Origin: UBA7703 sp963667195
Lineage (GTDB): Bacteria > Bacillota > Clostridia > Christensenellales > CAG-138
Reading direction: 5' to 3'
Assembly: GCA_963667195.1 (NCBI GenBank)
Contig: OY762962.1
Coordinates: forward strand, 2,046,001-2,110,000
Length of the DNA stretch: 64,000 nt
A model generated the notes under the pieces. The model saw nothing but the letters and a program-made list of their open reading frames with translations. It ran no database searches and had not been told where the DNA came from. Positions 34,381 through 41,920 of this stretch are shown here, piece by piece. The stretch's first letter is position 1, and each line of letters opens with the position of its first letter. The position numbers and the translations under genes are program-made.

Positions 34381-34706
34381 AGATTTTCATTTGTAGATTT
34401 CTGAATCGGGGATTCTTATTTTGGCAGTGGAAGTCGATGATTAAACAACCTTAAGCCTTGATATAAATGGACTCAACCAGCGTGAGGCATATAGATGCGT
34501 TGTGCGGACGGAACGTAGTTCCTATGCAAACGCTCCATCTTGCCTCAGGTGACTTCCAGTGTCATAAACCAGTTCAAATTCAGGCGTTTATCACAGAAGC
34601 TTCCGTTTTACGATTCGAGAATTGTTTATAATAAGTATTATGATGCTATCAAGAGCTAGATAAACAAACTCCCGCGCATTTACCATATACTCTTGCGCGT
34701 TTCCTC

Positions 34707-34790
34707 GGGGTGGGTGCATGTTTTATCTCCAATTTTGTCGTGTGCCGTGAATAATCGAGTTTCGCACACAATCACAAACATCAAATGCTG
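34707..34790 (+). repeat. Diverged dispersed repeat, copy D (partial)
   Basis: It contains GGGGTGGGTGCATG (34707-34720; compare 5941-5952 and 5960-5972), GTGAATAAT (34747-34755; compare 5901-5909) and AAACATCAAAT (34776-34786), the 11-mer shared with copies A, B and C. The gap 34381-35055 otherwise holds one stem (GAGGCA near 34485 with TGCCTC near 34549) and no gene I can support; a 64-codon minus-strand frame before the AraC gene is doubtful. Confidence 0.5.
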
Positions 34791-35055
34791 AAAAAACTCA
34801 GAAAGCTGGGATTTTTGTATGATTAAGTACCAACGAATTGTATTATTTCGTTTCATACTTAGCTGGCTAAAACCTCACGAATAGAAGCTATTGCTCGAAT
34901 CACGGTGATTGGTGCAAAATAGACGAGTTTTGATAAAGGTTGCTTGTAGATCGGTTCTATTAATGCAATTCGAATATGGCAATGTATGAAAATGAAAGTT
35001 CTATAATGAAAAACGATCAGTTTCTCCAGTTTCAGAGCAAGGTCGAGCAACATGC

Positions 35056-35853
35056 TTAGTTGCGTGTTTTCGCCCGATATTGCGATGGAGAAATCCCTGT
35101 GGCTGTTTTGAAAACCCGGCTGAAGTAGCGCGAGTCGCTGAAACCACAGTATTCCGCAATTTGGACGATCGTCAAATCGGAACTGCTCAGCAGGTATTGT
35201 GCTTCGTTTATTTTAATACTGTTAATGTACTGGATCGGTGAAGTATCCAGTTGCTTTCGGAATACTTTATGGAGGTAGGAAGGACTCACGTGAAATGTCC
35301 TGGCCAGAAATTCTACCGTCAGCTCACTCTGATAATTTTCATTTATATAGTCGATCATGTGACTGATGGAGATGGCGGCACCCGGGTTTTCGTCCTGTTT
35401 CAGCAAGCGCGAGACGTTCAGTAATATCGCTTCCAGATAACAGTTCAGTAGCATTTTCCCATGAGGAGAGTAAGTTCTCCATTCTTCTTCAAAGCGAGAA
35501 AAGAGCCAGCCGAGCGACCGATTGATATCGTGCAGTAGGAAATATTCTGGCACGCCTTCTGGGGGAGGGGCGCAGTCGATCAGAATACAGATCATCTCCA
35601 CACGCTTTTGCAGATCTACGCTCTCTTGGTGCTCGCACAGGGGAAGATAAGCCACCAAATCGTAGGCGTTCGGCGTGATGATTTTACCACCGATATCGAT
35701 GGACGCTTTTCCGTTTATGAAAAACATCAGTTCAAGATGACGATGGCTGTGGGTCTCCAGATTCCAGAAGGTACTATGCTGATTCAGACGTTTACAGTAT
35801 AGAACCTGAATTTTACGAAAATCCAGATTCGAGAGCCAGTCGTTGAGATCCAT
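35056..35853 (-). CDS. AraC-family transcriptional regulator with cupin sensor
   Basis: A 265-residue regulator. The N-terminal half is a cupin-like sugar-sensing domain (LETHSHRHLELMFFINGKASIDIGG; note the HSHRH cluster), the C-terminal half the double HTH (FHVSPSYLHKVFRKQLDTSPIQY; CGFSDSRYFSRVFKTATGISPSQYR). It is divergent from the livK gene across about 680 bases with a cluster of TCCACA motifs, so it is the likely regulator of the liv-kinase-gldA cluster. Confidence 0.92.
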   Translation of the reverse strand: MDLNDWLSNLDFRKIQVLYCKRLNQHSTFWNLETHSHRHLELMFFINGKASIDIGGKIITPNAYDLVAYLPLCEHQESVDLQKRVEMICILIDCAPPPEGVPEYFLLHDINRSLGWLFSRFEEEWRTYSPHGKMLLNCYLEAILLNVSRLLKQDENPGAAISISHMIDYINENYQSELTVEFLARTFHVSPSYLHKVFRKQLDTSPIQYINSIKINEAQYLLSSSDLTIVQIAEYCGFSDSRYFSRVFKTATGISPSQYRAKTRN

Positions 35854-35917
35854 GCAAACCTACCCTCCGTTCGTTTATACAGCATAGTTTATACAGATCA
35901 AAGGATAGATGCAACAG

Positions 35918-36108
35918 TCCACAAAAATCCACATTAAAAAAATAATCCACATCGAGTACTCGATACGATAATCCACTTATGATTTTCCACAACACACTAA
36001 AGTTGCTCAATAACTTGGATAGTCGGCCAATATCCCGATAATGATGCATGCAGTAAAATCGAGTTTTTAATCGATAATTGCGCTCGCAATAGTACATGAT
36101 AGTCCACA
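35918..36108. promoter_or_regulatory. Cluster of TCCACA motifs between araC-type gene and livK
   Basis: TCCACA occurs at 35918, 35928, 35946, 35986 and 36103, and TCCACT at 35972, all on the plus strand. A perfect palindrome ATCGAGTACTCGAT lies at 35951-35964 between them. They may be AraC half-sites. Some copies (TAATCCACA, TTTTCCACA) also resemble DnaA boxes. The rest of 35854-36536 is AT-rich with no gene I can support. Confidence 0.5.
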
Positions 36109-36536
36109 TATATAAAACGCTTTGTGTATTGTATCTACTCGGATAAATCTGATACCATTTGCATGTCAAAACAAGTCGTGTAAAAAAACGAAAACAATCA
36201 GAAAATCGATCGCGTCTTCCAAACACTGCCGGCACTGAATTTGGAATGAAAACAATCTGGGCGAAATTCAGATCGAACTTGGGATATGCGAGGAAATCCC
36301 CCGATATCGGCAAGGGCGAACCAAAACGCTCTAAATCCGCGTATCGATGCGATCTCAATTGGAAACACGCGGCTTGAAGCACGCAAGTGGACTTCTCTCG
36401 GGAACGAAAATCAAAATCAAGAATGAAATCAGCTCGTTATCTCTTGAAAATTTAACCTCGACCGCTCGAACCTGTTACTTCGTGTACAAATCTGTTTGTA
36501 AAGCAAATGAATCAAAATGAAAGAAGGAGCATTAAC

Positions 36537-37694
36537 ATGAACAGCAAAATGATACGTCGAAGCATAGCACTCGTCCTAGTGGCGCTCACGCTCTTCGCGA
36601 TGACAGGATGTAGCACGGGAGCAAAGAAGCAGGATACCATCAAGTTCGCGTGTGTGGGTCCTATGACCGGCGACAACGCGGCTGCAGGCCTATTCATGAA
36701 AAACGCTTGCGAGATCGCGGTGGAAGAGATCAATGCCTCGGGCGGTTTGCTGGGCTGCAAGCTCGAGTTTGAAATCTTTGATGACATGGCTTCCCCGAAC
36801 CAGGCGCTGATTGCGGCGCAAAAAGTAGTCAGTGACAAGGATATACGCTTTGTCGTCGGTCATGCAAACTCCGGCTGCACGCTGGCCGCCCTGCCGACCT
36901 ATAAAGCTGCGAACATCCCGACAATTTCCGGTTCGAACTCTAGCCCGACCATTTCGGAACAAGGATACGACAACTTCTTCCGTACCTGCCTGGACGACAA
37001 CATCAACCAGTCGATCGTAACCGAATTTGCGATCAAGGATCTTGGATTCTCCAAACCGGCTCTGATCTACGAGAACACGGAATACGGCAAAGGCATGGTT
37101 GGCGCCGCGAAAGCAAAACTTGCGGAGCTCGGCATCACGGCTGTTTCAGAATCGACTTACAACCCCTCGACCGACCGTGACTTCTCCGCGCAGATTACCG
37201 ATATGAAGGCGAACAACGCGGACTGCGTCCTGTTCATGGGTGAATACGCAGCGGCCGGCATCTTCCTCAAGCAGAAGGACAGCCTGACGTTGAACGTTCC
37301 TGTGATTGGCTGTACGGCTCTTTACTACGACGAACTCATCAAGTTGGCCGGCGCTTCCGCTGAAGGATTCTACACCGGCGCGCAGTTCAGTCCCTATACG
37401 GACAATGCTGTCGCACTTTCGTTCATTGATAAGTACAAAGAAAAATTCGGCAGCACACCCAACGAATACGGCGCTTTCAACTATGACTGCGTGATGGCGT
37501 ATGTGAATGCTATTAAGTACATCGGCAAAGCGGACTTCACACAGGAAGAGCTGATTTCGGCGCTACATAGCATGCCTCCGTACGCTGGTGTCGCCGGGGA
37601 TATCCAGTTTGATGCGAAGGGCAACATAGCGCCGAGACCGATCTACTTTTTCAAAGTGGAGAACGGTGCATTTGTGGCCTATCCGACCAAGTAA
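36537..37694 (+). CDS. livK: Branched-chain amino acid/urea-type ABC substrate-binding lipoprotein
   Basis: A 385-residue secreted lipoprotein with lipobox MTGC. The type I binding fold of the HAAT family is clear: IKFACVGPMTGDNAAAGLFMKNACEIAVEEINASGG, FVVGHANSGCTLAALPTYK, ALIYENTEYGKGM. The start at 36537 has AAGGAG 8 bases upstream, giving the signal peptide directly. LivK-type proteins bind branched-chain amino acids, but also amides, urea and other small acids. The catabolic genes that follow the transporter (kinase, polyol dehydrogenase) make a non-amino-acid ligand possible. Confidence 0.93.
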   Translation: MNSKMIRRSIALVLVALTLFAMTGCSTGAKKQDTIKFACVGPMTGDNAAAGLFMKNACEIAVEEINASGGLLGCKLEFEIFDDMASPNQALIAAQKVVSDKDIRFVVGHANSGCTLAALPTYKAANIPTISGSNSSPTISEQGYDNFFRTCLDDNINQSIVTEFAIKDLGFSKPALIYENTEYGKGMVGAAKAKLAELGITAVSESTYNPSTDRDFSAQITDMKANNADCVLFMGEYAAAGIFLKQKDSLTLNVPVIGCTALYYDELIKLAGASAEGFYTGAQFSPYTDNAVALSFIDKYKEKFGSTPNEYGAFNYDCVMAYVNAIKYIGKADFTQEELISALHSMPPYAGVAGDIQFDAKGNIAPRPIYFFKVENGAFVAYPTK

Positions 37695-37736
37695 GGGAAT
37701 ATAGCGGCTTTCTTGCAGATGGATTCGCGCGGCATA

Positions 37737-37903
37737 CCCCCTTGGATGATCCTGACGGAGCGACGGGAAACAGGAAATATTTTTTCCGGTGGGCTTACAG
37801 GCAAGAGTGATGTACGTTCGTTACAGAATGTATGATTCCGGGTTCTGTGCACACCGGCAGCAGGTTCGATCCAAGGGGGCCACCGCGGTTTAAACCACGG
37901 TGG
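37737..37903 (+). ncRNA. Candidate structured RNA leader between livK and livH
   Basis: The 274-base gap contains nested pairings: CCCCCTTGGAT (37737-37747) with ATCCAAGGGGG (37869-37879), an 11-base perfect helix; inside it CCGGTG (37786-37791) with CACCGG (37852-37857); directly after, a hairpin CCACCG/CGGTGG (37880-37903), then GCG-aaa-CGC. The segment AGGGGGCCACCGCG resembles the T-box sequence AGGGTGGNACCGCG with mismatches at the tRNA-pairing bases, so I do not call a T-box. A regulatory leader for livHMGF is inferred. Confidence 0.45.
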
Positions 37904-37968
37904 GAAGACGCGAAACGCGCAAGACGTACGGCTAAGTCGCCGATGCTGGCAAAGAAGGGGATGACAGA

Positions 37969-38844
37969 GTGTTTGTTCAAAACTTGATCAATGCGCTGAG
38001 TGTGGGAAGCGTATATGCGTTGATCGCCATTGGCTACAACCTGGTATACGGGGTACTGGAACTTCTGAACTTTGCGCATGGAGATGTCTATGCGTTAGGA
38101 TGCTTTGTAACCTTTGCGGGCCTGATGACAGGCATGAACCCGTTCCTGGCGATTGCACTGGGTTTGTGTGCGGGGTTTGCGATCAATATCGTTGTGGAGC
38201 GTTTCGCTTACCGGCCCGTGCGTTTCTCAGGTCGCATCGCGCCGACCATAAGCGCGGTGGGTATCGCTTACATCATGCGAAACGTGATCCAAATCGTTTG
38301 GGGGCCGGAAACCTTCGCTTTTGATCTTGGTATTTTCCAAAACCATCAGATAAAAATCGGCAATGCGATCTTGGGTACATTGCAGATCTATATATTGCTC
38401 ATCGCGGTGATTTGTATGGTCGTCATTTCGATCTTTTTGAAAAAGACGAAGTGGGGACAGGCGATTATCAGTATTTCGCAGAGCATTCCGACTGCGTCGC
38501 TAATGGGTGTGCCGGTGAATCGCGCCATTGCCTTCATCTACGGTTTGGGCGCGGTGCTGGGTGTGATCGGCGGGCTGCTGTTCTGCAGTTACTACGGCTT
38601 CATTTACTTTGGTATTGGCTTTATGTATGGCACGATGAAGGCGTGGATGGCCTCCATTCTGGGCGGCGTTGGCAGTCTCAAGGGGTGTATCATCGGAGCC
38701 CTGTGCCTCGGAATGACCGAGATCATGGTTGCTGCCTATGTATCCACCGCGTATAAGGATGCCATCGTTTGGGGTTTATTCATCGTGTTTGTTCTCATTA
38801 AGCCCAAGGGGCTGTTTCCGGCGCAAATCGCAGAAAAGGTGTAA
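37969..38844 (+). CDS. livH: HAAT-family ABC permease LivH
   Basis: A 291-residue permease with about eight membrane segments (NALSVGSVYALIAIGYNLVYGVLELLNFAHGD-type start: the ALIAIGYNLVYGVL and NFAHGDVYALG motifs). GTG start preceded by AAGGGGATG. Forms the translocation pore with LivM. It lies downstream of the structured intergenic segment, while livM follows after 6 bases. Confidence 0.93.
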   Translation: MFVQNLINALSVGSVYALIAIGYNLVYGVLELLNFAHGDVYALGCFVTFAGLMTGMNPFLAIALGLCAGFAINIVVERFAYRPVRFSGRIAPTISAVGIAYIMRNVIQIVWGPETFAFDLGIFQNHQIKIGNAILGTLQIYILLIAVICMVVISIFLKKTKWGQAIISISQSIPTASLMGVPVNRAIAFIYGLGAVLGVIGGLLFCSYYGFIYFGIGFMYGTMKAWMASILGGVGSLKGCIIGALCLGMTEIMVAAYVSTAYKDAIVWGLFIVFVLIKPKGLFPAQIAEKV

Positions 38845-38850
38845 TAAGAT

Positions 38851-39843
38851 ATGCTGAAAAATAAAAAGCTGCTTGTCATCGTTTTCTTGGCGGTCGCGAT
38901 TCTGGTACTGCCGCTCTTCATCACAAACGACTATATTCTGCGAATACTGACGATCGTGAGCCTGGATTCCATCGTCGTATTGTCCATCAACCTGATCGTG
39001 GGCTATTGCGGGATTTTAGACTTCGGCAGGGCAGCTTTCGTGGGAATCGGTGGGTATTGTTCCGCTCTGATGATGCTGAGGTTCAACGTGCCCTATTTCG
39101 TGGCGATGATCTGCGCCGGCTTATTTACGGCTCTCGTCGGAATGGGGCTGGGCGCACTGTGCAGGAGGTCGTCTTTTGACTATCTCTCGCTTATCACAAT
39201 CGGATTCAGTGAGATTTGCCGGTTGATATTTTTAAATTGGGAACCGCTTACCAACGGGCCGCTGGGAATCAGCAACATTCCGCCGCCGCAGTTCTTTGGC
39301 TTTAAAATCGATACGAACCTGCGTGCTTACTACTTTGCCGTGGCGTTGCTGGCAATCTGCTATGTATTGATCCGCCGTATCGTTAATTCCCGTTTGGGGC
39401 GCGCGTTTACTGCCATTCGCGACAACGATATCGCGGCGTCCTACACCGGCATCAACGTTGCGAATTACAAGGTGATTTGCTTCAGCATCGCATCATTCTT
39501 TACCGGTATCGCGGGTTCTGCGCTTGTGCATTATGCGCAGTACGCCTCACCCTATAACTACACGATTGACGATTCACTCATCTTCCTCCAGATGGCGATT
39601 CTGGGCGGACTCGGCAATCTGCCGGCCAGCATTCTGGGCACAGGCATTCTGGTGATTGCGCCGGAACTGTCCAGAACGTTTTATGAATACCGTCTGCTGA
39701 TCATCGGTGCCATGATGGTCGTCATGATGATATGGGCTCCAAACGGGCTGCTCGGTAAAAAAGGGCTAGGAGACCAGCTGGTCAACCTGGTCCAGAAAAA
39801 GCGCGAAAAGAAACTGGCATCGAGAGGTGATCGGACAAAATGA
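38851..39843 (+). CDS. livM: HAAT-family ABC permease LivM
   Basis: A 330-residue permease with eight or more membrane segments and the family motifs LINLIVGYCGILDFGRAAFVGIGGY-like (NLIVGYCGILDFG) and SRLGRAFTAIRDNDIAASYTGIN. Overlaps livG by 4 bases. Partner of LivH. Confidence 0.93.
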   Translation: MLKNKKLLVIVFLAVAILVLPLFITNDYILRILTIVSLDSIVVLSINLIVGYCGILDFGRAAFVGIGGYCSALMMLRFNVPYFVAMICAGLFTALVGMGLGALCRRSSFDYLSLITIGFSEICRLIFLNWEPLTNGPLGISNIPPPQFFGFKIDTNLRAYYFAVALLAICYVLIRRIVNSRLGRAFTAIRDNDIAASYTGINVANYKVICFSIASFFTGIAGSALVHYAQYASPYNYTIDDSLIFLQMAILGGLGNLPASILGTGILVIAPELSRTFYEYRLLIIGAMMVVMMIWAPNGLLGKKGLGDQLVNLVQKKREKKLASRGDRTK

Positions 39844-40625
39844 GCACGATGTACCAAATTGAGCGCCTGTCCAAAAACTTTGGTGGACTCAAAGCCTTAT
39901 CCAACATCAACATCGAGATTCAGGAAGGTGAAATCTTCGGCATCATCGGGCCGAACGGCGCGGGAAAGACGACGCTGTTCAACGTGATGACCGGTTTTTA
40001 TCCACCGGACGGCGGGGACATCACGCTCTTCGGCCAGAGGATGACCGGGAAACCGATTCACGAATTCTGCCGTCGCGGGATTGCGCGTACATTCCAGAAC
40101 ATCCGGATTTTTTCGGATATGACGGTGCTGGACAATTTGAAGGTTGGCATGCATAACCGTGTTCATACGAATCTTGCGCGTATCTTGCTCAAAACCGCGA
40201 AAGAACAGCAAAACGAGCGATCCGTGGTGGATCACTGCATGGGAATTCTGGAATATCTCGGCATTGCGGATTTGGCAAATAAATTTGCTGGTGATCTTTC
40301 CTATGGAAAACAGCGCAGGGTCGAAATCGGGCGGGCGCTCGCCAGCGACCCTAAACTGATTCTGCTTGACGAGCCGACCGCGGGCATGAACCCGCAGGAA
40401 ACGATGGAGCTCATGAACCTCATCAATGGCATTCGCGACAAGGGTCATACCGTGGTCGTAATTGAGCACAATATGCGGTTTATGATGAGCCTGACCGAAC
40501 GAATTGCTGTGCTGAACTTCGGGGAGTTGCTGGCGCTGGGCACACCGGATCAGATTCAGAGAAATCCGGAAGTGATCGAGGCATACTTGGGCAACAGGGG
40601 TAGTGACGATGAAACCAATTCTTGA
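39840..40625 (+). CDS. livG: HAAT-family ABC ATPase LivG
   Basis: A 261-residue ATPase: Walker A GPNGAGKTT (about 38-46), signature LSYGKQRRVEIGRAL, Walker B LILLDEPTAGMNPQET, H-loop VVIEHNM. The branched-chain group's GIARTFQNIRIF is present. It overlaps livF by 17 bases if livF starts at 40609. Acts with LivF as a heterodimer on the inner membrane face. Confidence 0.95.
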   Translation: MSTMYQIERLSKNFGGLKALSNINIEIQEGEIFGIIGPNGAGKTTLFNVMTGFYPPDGGDITLFGQRMTGKPIHEFCRRGIARTFQNIRIFSDMTVLDNLKVGMHNRVHTNLARILLKTAKEQQNERSVVDHCMGILEYLGIADLANKFAGDLSYGKQRRVEIGRALASDPKLILLDEPTAGMNPQETMELMNLINGIRDKGHTVVVIEHNMRFMMSLTERIAVLNFGELLALGTPDQIQRNPEVIEAYLGNRGSDDETNS

Positions 40626-41322
40626 AATCAAAGACCTCGTGGTGAAATATGGGCAAATTGCCGCGCTGAAAGGCATTTCCCTACAGGTTGAGACGAACCG
40701 GCTCACAACTCTGCTGGGCACGAACGGCGCGGGGAAAACCACTTTGCTGAAAACGATTTCCGGGCTCTTGCGAGCGGAATCCGGGGAGATCGTGTATCAG
40801 GGTGAACGATCAATCAACACACTCCCGGCGGAAAAGATTGTACAGGCCGGTATTTCGCATTGTCCGGAAGGACGAAAGGTCTTTCCCCGTCAAACCGTTT
40901 ATGAAAACCTGAAGATGGGTGCGTTTACGCGCAAGGATAAAGAAATCGAGGCGGACATCGAGAATTATTACAAGATGTTTCCTGTGCTCAAGGAGCGGGC
41001 GAATCAAAAAGCTGGATACCTTTCCGGCGGGGAGCAGCAGATGCTGGTGATTGCTCGCGCGCTGATGTCGAGGCCAAAGCTTCTGCTGCTTGACGAACCT
41101 TCTATGGGATTAGCACCAAAAGTGGTGGATATGATCTTTGATATCATAAGGATGATCAAATCTGAAGGCACGACGATCCTGCTGGTGGAGCAAAATGCGC
41201 AGCAGGCTCTAAAGATCGCCGATCAGGGGTACATCCTGGAGGTTGGAAACATCGTTGCCCATGATACCGCTCTGAATCTGCTGCATAGTGAACAGGTACA
41301 GAAAACCTATTTGGGCATATAG
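40609..41322 (+). CDS. livF: HAAT-family ABC ATPase LivF
   Basis: A 237-residue ATPase: Walker A GTNGAGKTT, signature LSGGEQQMLVIARAL, Walker B LLLLDEPSMGLAPKVV, H-loop VEQNAQ. The ATG at 40609 is preceded by AGGGG at 8 bases; a GTG at 40603 is the alternative. It is the last transporter gene of the liv unit and is followed by a hairpin. Confidence 0.95.
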   Translation: MKPILEIKDLVVKYGQIAALKGISLQVETNRLTTLLGTNGAGKTTLLKTISGLLRAESGEIVYQGERSINTLPAEKIVQAGISHCPEGRKVFPRQTVYENLKMGAFTRKDKEIEADIENYYKMFPVLKERANQKAGYLSGGEQQMLVIARALMSRPKLLLLDEPSMGLAPKVVDMIFDIIRMIKSEGTTILLVEQNAQQALKIADQGYILEVGNIVAHDTALNLLHSEQVQKTYLGI

Positions 41323-41350
41323 ACCAGGGCTGCATTTGACTGAGTGCGCT

Positions 41351-41375
41351 GTGGGGGATGCTGATCGCTCCCCAC
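41351..41375 (+). terminator. Stem-loop after livF
   Basis: GTGGGG (41351-41356) and CCCCAC (41370-41375) form a short GC-rich stem. No T-run follows; partial termination is possible before the tautomerase gene. Confidence 0.5.
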
Positions 41376-41516
41376 GGTGTTGCGACAGAAGCCATATAAG
41401 GTAGCGATACAATAGAATTTGTTACTTTGAAAGGGAAATGCTCCCTGTTTCTTTCGTATACCCTTCAATCGGGGTAAAACGAAAAAACGGTTCAAAACGG
41501 AAAGCAAGGTGGAATC

Positions 41517-41861
41517 ATGCCGGCAATCTCTATTAAAACCAGCACGCCGCTCGGCACGGTAGCCAAGACGGCGATCAAACAGTCACTCGGTCAGATCATC
41601 ACGATCGTGCCCCGCAAGAGCGAACGCTGGCTGATGATCCTGTTTGAGAACGTGGACGATATTTATCTGGGTGGCGACAAGAACGAACCTGCGGCATTCA
41701 TCGAGGTTGGCTTATTCGGTTCCGCATCGAAAGAAACATACGACGCGCTAACCAGGGAAATGACGGCTGTCTTGACCGAGAAGCTGAATATCTCCGGCGA
41801 ACGGATCTATATTAAATATTCGGAAACGCCGTTCTGGGGTTGGAACGGAAAGAATTTTTAA
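41517..41861 (+). CDS. MIF-family tautomerase-like protein
   Basis: A 114-residue protein with N-terminal Pro after Met (MPAISIKTS), which is the catalytic base in the tautomerase superfamily once Met is removed. The length and C-terminal FWGWNGKNF match the macrophage-migration-inhibitory-factor branch. MIF-type enzymes act on enol/keto isomers such as phenylpyruvate, but the substrate here is unknown. AAGGTGG stands before the ATG. The position between an importer and a sugar-kinase gene suggests tautomerisation of a pathway intermediate. Confidence 0.85.
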   Translation: MPAISIKTSTPLGTVAKTAIKQSLGQIITIVPRKSERWLMILFENVDDIYLGGDKNEPAAFIEVGLFGSASKETYDALTREMTAVLTEKLNISGERIYIKYSETPFWGWNGKNF

Positions 41862-41920
41862 ATCGCGCGGTTCAAAAGACCGAAGAGATTGAATCAGGAA
41901 ACATAGAGGTGAAACAACAA

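Noticed and set aside
34859..35053. 64-codon frame just downstream of the AraC gene
   Set aside because: Hydrophobic but irregular, no convincing ribosome site, and in an AT-rich stretch; cannot be supported.
35918..36108. Chromosomal replication origin
   Set aside because: DnaA-like words are present, but most are not on consensus, and there is no dnaA, dnaN or AT-rich unwinding module with the expected neighbours.
36159..36377. 72-codon frame upstream of livK
   Set aside because: Basic, low-complexity reading with no ribosome site; more likely part of the regulatory gap.
37868..37890. T-box call for the livK-livH gap
   Set aside because: AGGGGGCCACCGCG differs from the T-box consensus at the bases that pair with the tRNA end, and I could not identify a clear stem I with specifier loop; kept only as a structured RNA candidate.
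37695..37968. Cobalamin riboswitch or group II intron fragment in the same gap
   Set aside because: Some words look similar (GGGAAACAGG, CGTACGGC), but neither the B12-box nor a domain V could be read.
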